64,000 nucleotides of DNA from Bacteroidota bacterium. GTDB lineage: Bacteria; Bacteroidota; Bacteroidia; Chitinophagales; Chitinophagaceae. The position numbers and the translations under genes were made by a program. Below the pieces are notes generated by a model. That model was not told the DNA's origin. It did no database searches and worked only from the letters and a program-made list of their open reading frames with translations. How positions within the stretch are numbered: the first letter of the stretch is position 1; each line of letters opens with the position of its first letter. This document shows, in pieces, positions 47,970 to 59,500 of the stretch. Where the stretch lies: the NCBI GenBank assembly GCA_025363385.1, contig JANYEA010000153.1, positions 1 to 64,000 on the forward strand, read 5' to 3'.

Positions 47970-49520
47970 TTAGTGAACTGCGGTAACATTCACCTGCTGA
48001 ATTCCATCGAGGGTTAATTCGATATGACGATCATGTGCTTTATTAGCATATTCGCTGATAATTTCAAGAATATCATAGTCAACAAAATGAGACTCGGATC
48101 CATCAATAGTTAGGCAACTATATTCTGGAATTTGATCAAGTGTTTTGCGAAGCTGTACTTTATTTAAAAAAGTAACATTACTATTTAATTTAATAATAAA
48201 ATATACCGTTTCATGTTTCTTTATTTTAGTGATCCGATACTCTGTCTTAAAATTGTTTCGAATGATATAATAAATTGAGATCAGCAAGCCAATACTTACA
48301 CCTACCAACAAATCGGTCACTAATATCACTAAGATCGTAATTACAAAAGGGATAAACTGTTTTCTGCCTAAGCTCCACATATTTCTATACAGTTTGGGCT
48401 TAGTTAGATTATACCCCGTAATTAAAAGAATAGCTGCCAAAGATGCATAAGGAATTTTATTTAATAAAAAGGGAACAAATAACACTGCCAATAATAAAAA
48501 CAAACCATGAGTAAAAGCCGACAATTTTGTTCGTCCTCCTGCATCCACATTGGCCGCTCCCCTAACTACTACAGCTGTCATTGGAATAGCACCAAGTAAC
48601 CCACAAAGCATGTTCCCAATTCCTTGTGCAATAAGTTCTCGATTTACAGGGGTTATTCGATTTCTTTTGTCTAATTTATCAATTGCTTCAGAACACAATA
48701 ATGTTTCTAAAGTGGCTAGTAAACCAATTATAAAACCATCTTTCCAAATCTCTAAGTTTTTAAATAAAAATTCAAATTTTGGAAAGTTGATATCGCTAAA
48801 AATATTCATAGGAATATTCACGAGTTGGGTTTGTTTTAAAGGCAACCCGCATTTCAATTCTGAAAATAAAAGGTTGAGAAAAATTCCCACTACAACAACT
48901 AATAGTGGAGCAGGTATCAACTTGAATTTTTGTGCAAATTTCAGTTGCATCAAAACCATTAACGATATTGAAATCAAACTAATAAGTAAAACACTACTTG
49001 TGATGTGTTTACTAAATGCAGAAATGTTCCCAAGAATATGCTCATGTGTAAACAATTTTAAAAAACCACTGGTCCAGAAATCGGGCTGGTCGTACCCTAA
49101 CGCAAGGGGAATTTGTTTTGAAATTAAAATAATTCCAATTGCTGCAAGCATCCCTTTGATAACTGAAGATGGAAAATAGTTTGCAATTACTCCTAGCTTT
49201 AATAAGCCTAAAACCAATTGAAAAAAACCCGCAATAATTACAGATAATAAAAACACTTTAAAGTCGCCTAAAGAGAAAATAGAAGCAGCCACAATAGTTG
49301 TTAATCCTGCTGCAGGGCCTGATACTCCCAATTGAGAGCCACTTATCAAAGACACAACTAGCCCACCAATGATTCCCGATAACAAGCCAGCATAAAGGGG
49401 TGCTCCAGATGCTAGTGCAATTCCCAAACATAACGGCAATGCAACCAGAAACACAGATAAGCCAGCTGGCAAATCGTGCTTCATCCAAATTAGTCGATAG
49501 TATTTAATCTTTCGCCTCAT
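47970..49520 (-). CDS. SulP family inorganic anion transporter with C-terminal STAS domain
   Basis: 516 aa; HDLPAGLSVFLVALPLCLGIALASGAPLYAGLLSGIIGG; STAS LTIDGSESHFVDYDILEIISEYA. Confidence 0.94.
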   Translation of the reverse strand: MRRKIKYYRLIWMKHDLPAGLSVFLVALPLCLGIALASGAPLYAGLLSGIIGGLVVSLISGSQLGVSGPAAGLTTIVAASIFSLGDFKVFLLSVIIAGFFQLVLGLLKLGVIANYFPSSVIKGMLAAIGIILISKQIPLALGYDQPDFWTSGFLKLFTHEHILGNISAFSKHITSSVLLISLISISLMVLMQLKFAQKFKLIPAPLLVVVVGIFLNLLFSELKCGLPLKQTQLVNIPMNIFSDINFPKFEFLFKNLEIWKDGFIIGLLATLETLLCSEAIDKLDKRNRITPVNRELIAQGIGNMLCGLLGAIPMTAVVVRGAANVDAGGRTKLSAFTHGLFLLLAVLFVPFLLNKIPYASLAAILLITGYNLTKPKLYRNMWSLGRKQFIPFVITILVILVTDLLVGVSIGLLISIYYIIRNNFKTEYRITKIKKHETVYFIIKLNSNVTFLNKVQLRKTLDQIPEYSCLTIDGSESHFVDYDILEIISEYANKAHDRHIELTLDGIQQVNVTAVH

Positions 49521-49589
49521 ATAAGTTTTAAAGATAACGCTTTCGGCATCTGAGGGTACTGATAAAAGTCAGTTCTGATAAGGTTGCAA

Positions 49590-50060
49590 TTATTTTACTT
49601 TTTGATCATTGATCTTTTGAATGTGTTCAAGGATTTCCAAAATCATTTCATTTTGATTTTCTAAATGTTTTAAAATGATTTCGATCTCGTTTTCGGATTT
49701 CTTATTAATTGCAAAATCTTCTTCCGCTCTGATTTCTGAATGGCGTGACTGTAAATTCTGACCAACCATGATCAATGGCATCAATAATATTTGAATCATA
49801 TTCGAAATGAATAGCCAGAGTACAAATGCAGGATAGGGATCAAATCGAAAAGAAATCGGAGCTAGTGTATTCCAACTTAACCAACCGATTGTCCAGAATA
49901 AAATCAGCCCAAAAAAGCCCATACTTCCCACATGCTCTGTAATCCATAAAGCCATTTTATTGATTCTAGTAAGGTGCGCACGATGATTAGAATTTACATT
50001 TCGAATTGGCCTGCTTGTTCTGATTATTTCTTCGAAGGAGGGTACATCTATATGTTTCAT
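49590..50060 (-). CDS. DUF1003 domain-containing membrane protein
   Basis: 156 aa; MGFFGLILFWTIGWLSWN…FDPYPAFVLWLFISNMIQILLMPLIMVGQN. Confidence 0.9.
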   Translation of the reverse strand: MKHIDVPSFEEIIRTSRPIRNVNSNHRAHLTRINKMALWITEHVGSMGFFGLILFWTIGWLSWNTLAPISFRFDPYPAFVLWLFISNMIQILLMPLIMVGQNLQSRHSEIRAEEDFAINKKSENEIEIILKHLENQNEMILEILEHIQKINDQKVK

Positions 50061-50076
50061 AATATCACATTTTCAT

Positions 50077-50856
50077 TCAGGCATGTTTCTTTGACCAACT
50101 AATTCTTCTTCCCACAATTAGTTTCATCACTAATTTATCAGTTGCTTCTGAAAGTCCAAAACCAGGGCCAAAATTGAGCTCCCATTTGGGATCAAGATAT
50201 AAATCTGCCACAACAAAAATAGCATGGTTCTGTTGAGGCAGTTTTTCAAATTGATTGAGTGGGCCAAGGTCTCCATAATATTCCAGTCCCAAACTATATT
50301 TCGAAGAAGCGGCAAAAGCAGTTTTAATATTAGGTGCAAAGGCTGGTGTTTTATTAATATCATTTCCCATAAATGCAAATCCCAGAGTAGGATTCAAACA
50401 GAGATAAAACTTCCCAATCGTTTTATCAATAATTGGCCGGAGTTCCATACTAAAAGTTTCGGGTGCATATTCCTGTTTCTGCCAACCAATTTCAGCAGAA
50501 AGACTTAACCCTACAGGTAAATGCCAACTTTCCGGTGCAGCTATTCGGGGTCGCAAGTGAGTTCCAATAATTTTCAAGCCATAGTTTGGAGTATAGTTTG
50601 TAAAAAGGTAAAATCCAAGTTCAAAATTATCTGTTATTCCATGCGTAATCTCAATTGTTTCGTGAACTGAATGATTAGAAGGTAAAACTCCATTTACTAA
50701 ATCTTTATTCCCATTAAATGTATAATTACTATGCAGTTCAAACATAGTTTGTCCTTTAGTCATAGTTGGTGAACCATACACCTGGATCTCATAATTTTCT
50801 TGTGCATTTCCTATGAAAAAAAATATGCTGAATAGTAAAAACAGGATCTGCTTCAT
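50077..50856 (-). CDS. Hypothetical secreted/outer-membrane protein
   Basis: 259 aa with signal peptide; ITHGITDNFELGFYLFTNY, beta-barrel-like. Confidence 0.65.
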   Translation of the reverse strand: MKQILFLLFSIFFFIGNAQENYEIQVYGSPTMTKGQTMFELHSNYTFNGNKDLVNGVLPSNHSVHETIEITHGITDNFELGFYLFTNYTPNYGLKIIGTHLRPRIAAPESWHLPVGLSLSAEIGWQKQEYAPETFSMELRPIIDKTIGKFYLCLNPTLGFAFMGNDINKTPAFAPNIKTAFAASSKYSLGLEYYGDLGPLNQFEKLPQQNHAIFVVADLYLDPKWELNFGPGFGLSEATDKLVMKLIVGRRISWSKKHA

Positions 50857-51254
50857 TTCTTTTTTTTCTTTACAGCTTCTTTGGCTGTTTTTTTATCAAT
50901 ATTTACCTGAGCACGATATTTCACTATTTCTGTAACCAGTTTAACAGGCAGGGGTTTATCCCATTGAAATTGAAGTGTTGCCATCCCTGTTTGGTAGGGT
51001 TCGATCTTTTCCTTAAAATATAACATAGCATCCTTCATCGCATAAAAACCTAAATGGTTTTTAAATGCAGCAAAATACACCAACATACCATGGTATTTGT
51101 ATGCTGGCATAGAATAGCTAATTACTTCTTCTGCCTGTGGCGCAGCCTTACCAATTGTTTTACGAATTTGTTCCAGCTTAGGTCGCATAAATGCCTCTTG
51201 CAAAGCAATATAAGCGTCAATGCTTTGGGGTTTATTTTCCTTCAACATTGCCAT
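50853..51254 (-). CDS. DUF1801 (iron-chaperone YdhG-like) protein
   Basis: 133 aa; IRKTIGKAAPQAEEVISYSMPAYKYHGMLVYFAAFKNHLGFYAM. Confidence 0.92.
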   Translation of the reverse strand: MAMLKENKPQSIDAYIALQEAFMRPKLEQIRKTIGKAAPQAEEVISYSMPAYKYHGMLVYFAAFKNHLGFYAMKDAMLYFKEKIEPYQTGMATLQFQWDKPLPVKLVTEIVKYRAQVNIDKKTAKEAVKKKKK

Positions 51255-51276
51255 TAGTTATATTTAAATTGTTGTT

Positions 51277-52215
51277 TCATTTGGCAGGGGTAATGATGAT
51301 ATTTCTATATTCAATCGGACCGTGGTCGCCTTGTATAAATAATGGACCAGCTTCACCTTCTTTACTATCCAAAGCTCCGCCTGTAATCCCAGGAATCACT
51401 GCGCTACAGATCACGGTTTTGCCATTTGCAATAACTGTTACCGTTCTTCCTATCAAAGTAATATCGTAGGTCTGCCACTCACCTGCATCTTTAGCTACCA
51501 TTTCATTTGGAGGTAAAAATCCATAAATGGCGCTGAACTGATCGTTCCAAGGAAAAATTCCTTTGCTATCCACAATTTGCACTTCATATCGACCTCTTAA
51601 ATACACACCACTATTACTGCCTTTGGGGTATTTAAACTCAACGTGTAATTTAAAATCGTTGAATGTTTTATTGGAAATTAAATTCGATCCAGATTTTGAG
51701 CTTGTTAAAACACCTTCTTTAACTGTCCACTGATTCGTACCTTCTGCATGCCATTCATTCATATCAGACTTTCCAATTAAGGTAATAGGAGCACCCCAAA
51801 CAGGTGGAGCAGTTCTATCTAAACCTGGAGCACGGGTACCAGAGAAACTATAATTTTTACCATCTGTGAATTTCATGGTACCTACAATCATACCAGCGGC
51901 AATATCACCTTCAAATTCCATATTACCGGTACCTGGTTCCCATTGTGGAGGTATGGAAAAACTGAAATGCGAATTTGTTAACTTAATCTCTGCAATAGGC
52001 CTTGCACTTCCAAATGCATATACAAACCTTCCAATTAATGTACGTGTACCCGAATGTTGTACTTCTAACCATGATGGCAACTGCTTGCCATCTTTTGCAA
52101 TTACCAGATCCCATCTTCCCTCTAGAGGAGATCCCTCAAATTTCGCATTAGCAGAACCTGCAATACAAAAAACTGCCACAAGCAATAAGGCTTTCATTAT
52201 TTGAATATTTTTCAT
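51277..52215 (-). CDS. DUF1080 (3-keto-disaccharide hydrolase-like) protein
   Basis: 312 aa with signal peptide; FKLHVEFKYPKGSNSGVYLRGRYEVQIVDSKG…GPLFIQGDHGPIEYRNIIITP. Confidence 0.93.
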   Translation of the reverse strand: MKNIQIMKALLLVAVFCIAGSANAKFEGSPLEGRWDLVIAKDGKQLPSWLEVQHSGTRTLIGRFVYAFGSARPIAEIKLTNSHFSFSIPPQWEPGTGNMEFEGDIAAGMIVGTMKFTDGKNYSFSGTRAPGLDRTAPPVWGAPITLIGKSDMNEWHAEGTNQWTVKEGVLTSSKSGSNLISNKTFNDFKLHVEFKYPKGSNSGVYLRGRYEVQIVDSKGIFPWNDQFSAIYGFLPPNEMVAKDAGEWQTYDITLIGRTVTVIANGKTVICSAVIPGITGGALDSKEGEAGPLFIQGDHGPIEYRNIIITPAK

Positions 52216-52257
52216 TTTGAACTGTTTTGATTCTTTAAGACATTGAATTTAATAAAT

Positions 52258-52683
52258 TTAATTCTCTTCTACATAGTTTTTAAAATTATTAAGGATTGCC
52301 TGCCAGCCAGCTTTTTGCATATCTGCTGAATTCTCTGTTTCAGGTTCAAAGGATTCTAAAATTCTGGTATCATCTCCTTCTGAAATAAAGGCAACAGATA
52401 CTTTTCTATTATCACCTAATGTATATTCAAGAAGTTGATTCTCTTTTACAGTATCATACACACCCCAAAAATCAAAACTAAAACTAGCATCTTTCGCGGC
52501 CATCGTATAAGAAAATTTACCTCCTACCTGTAAATCATTTTCGGCCTTTGGAGTATGCCAATCAGGAGAAGCATTGTTCCAATTCACCACGTGCTCTGGA
52601 TCTGTAAAATATTGCCAAACAACCTCCACAGGTGCTAAGATTTTGGATTCTATTTGAATAGTATTTTGTGTAGACATGATCAC
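52258..52683 (-). CDS. SRPBCC/AHSA1-like domain protein
   Basis: 141 aa; IESKILAPVEVVWQYFTDPEHVVNWNNASPDWHTPKAENDLQVGGKFSY. Confidence 0.93.
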   Translation of the reverse strand: MIMSTQNTIQIESKILAPVEVVWQYFTDPEHVVNWNNASPDWHTPKAENDLQVGGKFSYTMAAKDASFSFDFWGVYDTVKENQLLEYTLGDNRKVSVAFISEGDDTRILESFEPETENSADMQKAGWQAILNNFKNYVEEN

Positions 52684-53366
52684 GTATTTTTTTCTTCCAG
52701 TATGGTTGCTGCAAGCAGCAAGTCAACTGGTCTTGTTATTTTAATATTGTTATATTCACCTTCAATCAAAATTACTTTTCCTCCGGCAGCTTCTATAACC
52801 GAAGCTTCATCTGTAAAGGCAGGATCATATTCTAGTTTAAATGCAGGTAATAACAATTCAGTCTGAAAAGTCTGCGGCGTTTGAATAATTCTCACTTTAT
52901 CTCTATCCGCTACTTTATTAAAATCAGCTTCTATTATTCGAATACTATCAGTTGCCGCAACTGCAGGTATTGCGCTCCCATTTTCCACTGCTTGTTTATA
53001 ACAACGATGAATTAGATCAACAGATACCAAACACCTTACACCATCATGAACAAATACGACCCCTTTTTTATCAATTAAGGATAATCCCTTTTTCACAGAA
53101 TCAAAACGAGTAGACCCCCCTGCAATGATTTGTACTCTTTTAGGATCACTTAATTGGGGTAACAAATCTTTTCCCATCCCTATAAATTCTGAAGGTAAAA
53201 CCAAAATAACCTGAAGATCCTGATATGCCTTCAAGAATTGTTGTACCGTATGCCAGAGAATTGGCTTGTCTTTTAATAATAAAAATTGTTTGGGAATTTC
53301 AGCACCCATTCTACTGCCGCTTCCCCCCGCCACAATAACCGCATATTTTAGCAATGCATTTTCCAT
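52680..53366 (-). CDS. ispD: 2-C-methyl-D-erythritol 4-phosphate cytidylyltransferase
   Basis: 228 aa; AVIVAGGSGSRMGAEIPKQFLLLKDKPILWHTV, VFVHDGVRCLVS, FTDEASVIE. Confidence 0.95.
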   Translation of the reverse strand: MENALLKYAVIVAGGSGSRMGAEIPKQFLLLKDKPILWHTVQQFLKAYQDLQVILVLPSEFIGMGKDLLPQLSDPKRVQIIAGGSTRFDSVKKGLSLIDKKGVVFVHDGVRCLVSVDLIHRCYKQAVENGSAIPAVAATDSIRIIEADFNKVADRDKVRIIQTPQTFQTELLLPAFKLEYDPAFTDEASVIEAAGGKVILIEGEYNNIKITRPVDLLLAATILEEKNT

Positions 53367-53375
53367 GAAATCAGT

Positions 53376-54371
53376 TTAGGTCAACAACAACTCGCATTCT
53401 TCTAAAAACAAAGATTTATTAATTGCTGCCGTGCCAACTTCTTCGCAAACCAAGCCGCCAGCAATATTTGCCATTTCAGCAGCAAGGTGCATATTTTTTG
53501 TTGCTGCAAATACAAGAGAAGCAACCGCAATTACAGTATCTCCCGCGCCACTTACATCAGCAATATTTCGTACATGTGTAGGAATGATACGGGCATCATT
53601 TTCCATTTGATAAAAAACACCTTTTTCAGATAGGGTAATAAACGAAATTTTATGTTTTATTGCACTTTGCAGAGACTGATGCATTCTATTTAATGTAGTT
53701 AAATCAATTTGCTCTATTAATAAATTCAAACCCTCTTTCACTTCTTTTAAATTAGGTTTAAAAATATCTACCTGTTTAAAAGATAAAAAATTCTTTCGTT
53801 TAGGGTCTACCGATGTAACAATTCCAAACTCTTTACAAAGTGTAATTATTTTTTCAATCAATTTTTCGGTTAACACACCTTTGTTGTAATCTTCAAAAAT
53901 CAACACATCGGGCTTATCATTTTTAAAACAAAGCTGCACCGCATCAAACAAAGCAGTTTCCATTTCTGCAGTGATATCATGGGTATACTCCGCATCCAAT
54001 CGCATCATTTGTTGATTGCGACTCATGATACGTGTTTTATTAGTTGTGATTCTTTCTTTCGAACTAACTAAATAATGAGTATCTATTTGATGCCCTTTCA
54101 ATAAGGATATTAAATCTTTTCCATCATCATCGTCCCCTATTACAGAAATGACTGTTGTATGCGCACCTAGAGCTGCTGTATTTAATGCAACATTAGCGGC
54201 TCCTCCTACCCTTTGTTCTTTTTTGTCAAGAGACACTACCGGCACGGGAGCTTCCGGAGAAATGCGATCTGTATGACCCCACCAATACGTATCAAGCATT
54301 ACATCACCTATAATAACCACTTTCAATTGATCAAACTGATGAAACAGTGCTTTAAAATCTGTTGAAGACAT
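53376..54371 (-). CDS. PfkB-family kinase, D-glycero-beta-D-manno-heptose-7-phosphate kinase-like (HldE/RfaE domain I)
   Basis: 331 aa; VVIIGDVMLDTYWWGHTDRISPEAPVPVV, RVGGAANVALN, DVSGAGDTVIAVAS. Confidence 0.93.
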   Translation of the reverse strand: MSSTDFKALFHQFDQLKVVIIGDVMLDTYWWGHTDRISPEAPVPVVSLDKKEQRVGGAANVALNTAALGAHTTVISVIGDDDDGKDLISLLKGHQIDTHYLVSSKERITTNKTRIMSRNQQMMRLDAEYTHDITAEMETALFDAVQLCFKNDKPDVLIFEDYNKGVLTEKLIEKIITLCKEFGIVTSVDPKRKNFLSFKQVDIFKPNLKEVKEGLNLLIEQIDLTTLNRMHQSLQSAIKHKISFITLSEKGVFYQMENDARIIPTHVRNIADVSGAGDTVIAVASLVFAATKNMHLAAEMANIAGGLVCEEVGTAAINKSLFLEECELLLT

Positions 54372-54374
54372 ATA

Positions 54375-55811
54375 TTATTCAGGTCTTTTTTGATTATTCA
54401 CGGCAATATAATAAAGGGGTACACCTAATGCTGTGATCCCTAATCCCCATAATGAATAAGTGGGCGATGCCCATACAAGCCCTACACAGAAAAGGATTCC
54501 CATTATTATATATATCAAAGGTAATACGGGATATCCAAATGCTTTATAGGGTCTTTCTACATTTGGCAATTTTTTACGAAGTATGAAAATACCTATGATT
54601 GTTAAAATATAAAATATAACAACCACAAAAGAAACCATGGTTAAAAGGTCTCCATATTTTCCACTTAAACATAATAGTGATGCAACCACACACTGAATCC
54701 ATAACGCATATTCTGGTACTGCATTTTTATTTAGTTCACCTGTTTTCTTAAAAAATAATCCATCTTTTGCCATCGTATAATACACCCTTGCACCTGCTAA
54801 GATTAATCCGTTATTGCATCCAAAAGTTGAAATCATAATCATTACAGCAATCACAATAGTTCCAGCATTTCCAAAAATAGCATTAGCTGCAGTTACTGCC
54901 ACACGATCATTTTCTGCGTAAGCAATTTGTTGCAGAGGCAACACATTCAAATACATCAGGTTTGCAGTAACATAAATTAATGTTACAATGAGTGTTCCAA
55001 AAAATAAGCTGAGCCCAATATTTCTTTGAGGGTTTTTAATTTCGCCGGCAATGAAAGTTACATTGTTCCAGCTATCGCTACTAAAAATACTACCTACCAT
55101 GGCTGCTGAAATTGCTCCAATCAAAACTGCGCCAGATATAGGTTGCCAGCTAGTAGGCTGTAATACACCAGCAGAATTTTTAGAACCAAGATCTTGCACC
55201 GCAGTAAAAGCATTATGCCAATTCTCTGACCAAAAACTCTGCTTGGCTAACAAAAATCCAAACACAATTAATCCAAAAAGCGACACCAATTTTGTTACAG
55301 TGAAAGTGGATTGTATTATTTTTCCTCCCTTCACACCTCTCGTGTTACTATACGTTAAAAACACAATGAGTGCAATTGCTAAAAGCTGTGCAGCAGAAAT
55401 TTTTAAGAACCCAAAGTCAACTAAAATATTACCCTCTCCCACAGCAGGAATTAAATAAGCGGTAAACCTTGCAAATGCCACTCCTACTGCAGCGATAGTT
55501 GCTGTTTGTATCACGGAAAAAAAGCTCCAGCCAAATAAAAAGCCAACTAATGGATTATACGCTTCTTTCAAATATACATACTGACCACCTGCTTTCGGAT
55601 ACATCGCACTTAACTCTCCATAGCTAACAGCTGCGGTGATGGTCATAAATCCTGTAATTAACCACACAAGAATAAGCCATCCGGCACTTCCTACATTTCT
55701 TGTAATATCAGCACTTACAATAAAAATTCCGGATCCAATCATTCCTCCCGCAACAATCATGGTTGCATCGAATAGTCCTAATGTGGGTTTAAATTGGGCA
55801 TTTGTACTCAT
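54375..55811 (-). CDS. APC family amino acid permease
   Basis: 478 aa, 12 TM; DATMIVAGGMIGSGIFIVSADI. Confidence 0.93.
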   Translation of the reverse strand: MSTNAQFKPTLGLFDATMIVAGGMIGSGIFIVSADITRNVGSAGWLILVWLITGFMTITAAVSYGELSAMYPKAGGQYVYLKEAYNPLVGFLFGWSFFSVIQTATIAAVGVAFARFTAYLIPAVGEGNILVDFGFLKISAAQLLAIALIVFLTYSNTRGVKGGKIIQSTFTVTKLVSLFGLIVFGFLLAKQSFWSENWHNAFTAVQDLGSKNSAGVLQPTSWQPISGAVLIGAISAAMVGSIFSSDSWNNVTFIAGEIKNPQRNIGLSLFFGTLIVTLIYVTANLMYLNVLPLQQIAYAENDRVAVTAANAIFGNAGTIVIAVMIMISTFGCNNGLILAGARVYYTMAKDGLFFKKTGELNKNAVPEYALWIQCVVASLLCLSGKYGDLLTMVSFVVVIFYILTIIGIFILRKKLPNVERPYKAFGYPVLPLIYIIMGILFCVGLVWASPTYSLWGLGITALGVPLYYIAVNNQKRPE

Positions 55812-55842
55812 AAAAAAAATCCCGCTTTTAAGAACGGGATTT
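55812..55842 (-). terminator. Intrinsic terminator after the OmpH-like gene, U-tract abutting the permease ATG
   Basis: Minus strand AAATCCCG-TTCTTAAAAG-CGGGATTTTTTTT directly followed by ATG (55809-55811). Confidence 0.75.
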
Positions 55843-55868
55843 GAAGATAATAAATATGATTGAAGTTC

Positions 55869-56453
55869 TTACTTCTTCTTGTATTGACTATTCAGACCTA
55901 CAATCAGATCTCCAGTAATATTGTATGCTGTGTCTTTTAAATAAATTAAATCAGGAGAGTTAGTCATGATATATGAAAACCCTTTATCCTTATTGTAATC
56001 TTTCAAAAAGTCTTCAATTTTCTTTTTTACTTCCTGCAAACGCTTAAAACTTTCGTTTTGTAATTCTTGATTCATCATCTGCTCTTTATTCTGAAAAGTT
56101 TTTTCCATTTGAGACAGTTCTTGTTGTTTTCCAGCAAGTTCAGCCTGAGTCATACCCTGAGCAGTTTTTTGTAGCTCCTGGTATTTAGCAACAAAAGTAT
56201 TTTTCATTTCAGCTAACTGGCGACCATTATCTTGCTCTTTACCACGCAAAGTATTTCTCACTTCTTTGAAATACTCGTAATGGTTTTCAATTGAATCCAT
56301 TTCAAAATAACCGATCTTAAAATTACCTGAAGCTACAGCACTATTAGAAGTAGTGACAGGTGACGTGGTTTTTTTAGAAGAAAAATGCAAGTAAAATAAA
56401 ATGGCTATTGCAATAGCCAAAGCAGTATTTATGTAAAATGACGAATTTTTCAT
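55869..56453 (-). CDS. OmpH/Skp-family periplasmic chaperone-like protein
   Basis: ORF to 56498; start at 56453 (MKNSSFYINTALAIAIAILFYLHF) preferred; IGYFEMDSIENHYEYFKEVRNTL, coiled coil, GFSYIMTNSPDLIYLKD. Confidence 0.9.
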   Translation of the reverse strand: MKNSSFYINTALAIAIAILFYLHFSSKKTTSPVTTSNSAVASGNFKIGYFEMDSIENHYEYFKEVRNTLRGKEQDNGRQLAEMKNTFVAKYQELQKTAQGMTQAELAGKQQELSQMEKTFQNKEQMMNQELQNESFKRLQEVKKKIEDFLKDYNKDKGFSYIMTNSPDLIYLKDTAYNITGDLIVGLNSQYKKK

Positions 56454-56561
56454 GAACCTTTTTTTTAAATAATGGGGGGTAGAATACTTTCTGTTCAAAA
56501 TAAAAGTAGGAAGTTTTTACACTCCCTACTTTCTTAGTTTATTTATTAACAGAACTATCGC

Positions 56562-59500
56562 TTATTCTTCCTCATCAAAGCTCATCGCTTCGCGGGTTGT
56601 AGCTAATACTTCGTATTCTTCTTTGCTTCCAACAATCATATTGTCAAACTCTTTCTGACCAGAACCTGCAGGGATCAAATGACCCGTAATTACGTTCTCT
56701 TTCAATCCCAACATTAAGTCTGTCTTACCTTGAATGGCAGCCTGACTCAATACTTTGGTTGTTTCCTGGAACGACGCAGCTGAAATCCAACTTTGTACAC
56801 CCAAAGAAGCTTTCGTAATACCCAACAATACCGGAGTAGCCGTTGCAGGTTTTGCATCCCTTACTTCTACTAGTTTCTTGTCGCTTCTACGAAGGATAGA
56901 GTTTTCTTCACGGAATTCACGAACTGTAACAATCTGACCAGCTTTGAATTTGCTGCTTTCGCCAGCTTCAGTTACTACTTTCTTGTCGTAGATACGGTCG
57001 TTCTCTTCGATAAAGTCGAAGCGATCTTCCAGGTCTTCCTCTAAGAATTTAGTATCACCAGCATCAACGATTTCAACCTTCTTCATCATCTGACGAACGA
57101 TCACCTCAACGTGCTTATCATTAATCTTCACACCTTGTAAACGGTATACCTCTTGGATCTCGTTTACAACGTATTCCTGAACAGCGAATGGTCCTTTGAT
57201 GGTTAAGATATCTGCAGGAGCAATTTGTCCGTCAGACATCGGTGTACCCGCTTTTACAAAGTCGCCATCCTGCACCAGAATCTGGCGTGTTAAAGGAACT
57301 AAGTATTTCTTTACCATTCCGTCTCTAGACTCAACGATGATTTCTCGGTTACCACGTTTCACATTACCAAAAGCAACTACACCATCAATTTCACATACAA
57401 TCGCAGGGTTACCTGGATTACGTGCTTCGAACAATTCAGTTACACGAGGCAGACCTCCAGTGATATCTCTTAATTTACCTAACACACGTGGTATTTTCAC
57501 CAACACCTGTCCGGCTTTTACATCATCACCTTCTTCTACTCCTATATGCGATCCAACTGGTAAGTTATAGTGTTTGGTTTCTTTACCACCTTCTACAACA
57601 ATTGTTGGGATCTTGGTTTTGTCTTTTGTTTCAATAACTACTTTCTCTCTGTGACCAGTTTGTTCATCTGCTTCATCACGGTAAGTAACACCATCGATAA
57701 CATCAGAGAACTTAATAACTCCGTTTACTTCCGCAACGATTACGTTGTTGAATGGATCCCAGGTACAGATAGTATCTCCTTTCTTAACAACCATTCCGTC
57801 TTTCACGTTTAAAGTTGCGCCGTAAGGAACGTTATTTGTTATCATTAAACGATCGTTCTTCACGTCCATGATACGAACCTCACCGGTACGACCAATTACG
57901 ATACGAACTTTATTTCCTTCGTTATTGATAGCATCTACCGTTCTCAAACCATCGAATTGAATTGTACCATCAAACTTAGCGTTCAAGGTGGATTCGATAT
58001 TAGAAGAACCGGCAACACCACCCACGTGGAAAGTACGTAATGTTAACTGTGTACCAGGTTCACCAATTGATTGTGCTGCGATGATACCTACTGCATCACC
58101 ACGTTGTGCAATGTATCCAGTAGCTAAATTCTTACCATAACATTTTACACAAACACCACGCTTCGCTTCGCAGGTTAAGACAGAACGAATTTCAACAGTT
58201 TCAATACCACTGTCTTCAATTTGTTTTGCGATATCATGAGAAATTTCTTCACCAGCAAGGATGATCAATTCTTCCGTTACTGGGTGGTATACATTATGTA
58301 AAGAAGTACGGCCTTCAATTCTATCAGACAATGGTTCAATCACATCTTCATTATCTTTTAATGCTGATGTTGCATTTCCACGTAATGTACCGCAATCATC
58401 ATCTGCAATAACAACGTCTTGAGATACGTCAACCAAACGACGAGTTAAGTAACCCGCATCCGCTGTTTTCAAGGCAGTATCCGCAAGACCTTTACGAGCA
58501 CCGTGTGTGGAGATAAAGTAATCCAATACGTTTAGTCCGCCTTTAAAATTCGATAAGATTGGATTTTCAATTACCTCAGAACCAGAGCTTCCACTCTTAC
58601 GTGGTTTCGCCATCAATCCACGAATACCTACCAACTGTTTAACCTGTGTTTTACTACCACGGGCTCCAGAATCCAACATCATGTAAACAGAGTTGAACCC
58701 TTGTTTATCAGTAGCCATTTCTTTAATCAAGGTTTCTGTGATACGTGTATCTACACGGCTCCAGATATCGATTACTTGGTTATAACGTTCGTTATTTGTA
58801 ATCAATCCCATATTATAGTTTTCCCAAACTTCGTCTACTTCTAATTTTGCATTATCCAATAATTGGTCGCGCAAATCTGGAACAATCAAGTCGTTTACAC
58901 TGAAGCTCAATCCACCACGGAATGCCATACGGAATCCAAGTGTTTTGATATCATCCAGGAACTTAGCAGTTTTTGGAACGTCAGTGATTTTGATGATATC
59001 TCCGATAATTTCACGAAGATTTTTCTTGGTCAACAATGCATTGATATAACCAACTTCTACAGGTACATTCTGATTAAACAGAACGCGACCAACTGTTGTA
59101 TCTATCAATTTCAAGCCTAGTTTACCATTCTCACGCACCATTGTTCTTACACGAATGTTGGCATGAAGATCTACTACTCTTTCATTGTATGCTATCACAA
59201 CCTCATCCATGTTGTAAAAAGCCATTCCACCACCCTTCACAATTTCTGTGTCGGTTGTTTTCTTACCCTTGGTCATGTAATACAATCCCAATACCATGTC
59301 CTGAGAAGGAAGGGTGATTGGTGTACCATTTTGAGGGTTCAAAATATTGTGTGAAGACAACATCAATAACTGGGCTTCCAAAATCGCTGCATTGCTCAAA
59401 GGCACGTGCACCGCCATCTGGTCACCATCGAAATCGGCGTTGAACGAAGAAGTTACCAATGGGTGTAATTGGATTGCTTTTCCTTCAACAAGTTTTGGTT

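Noticed and set aside
48550-49179. 209-aa plus-strand ORF
   Set aside because: Wholly antisense to the well-supported SulP transporter; translation lacks any recognisable domain, so it is a shadow ORF.
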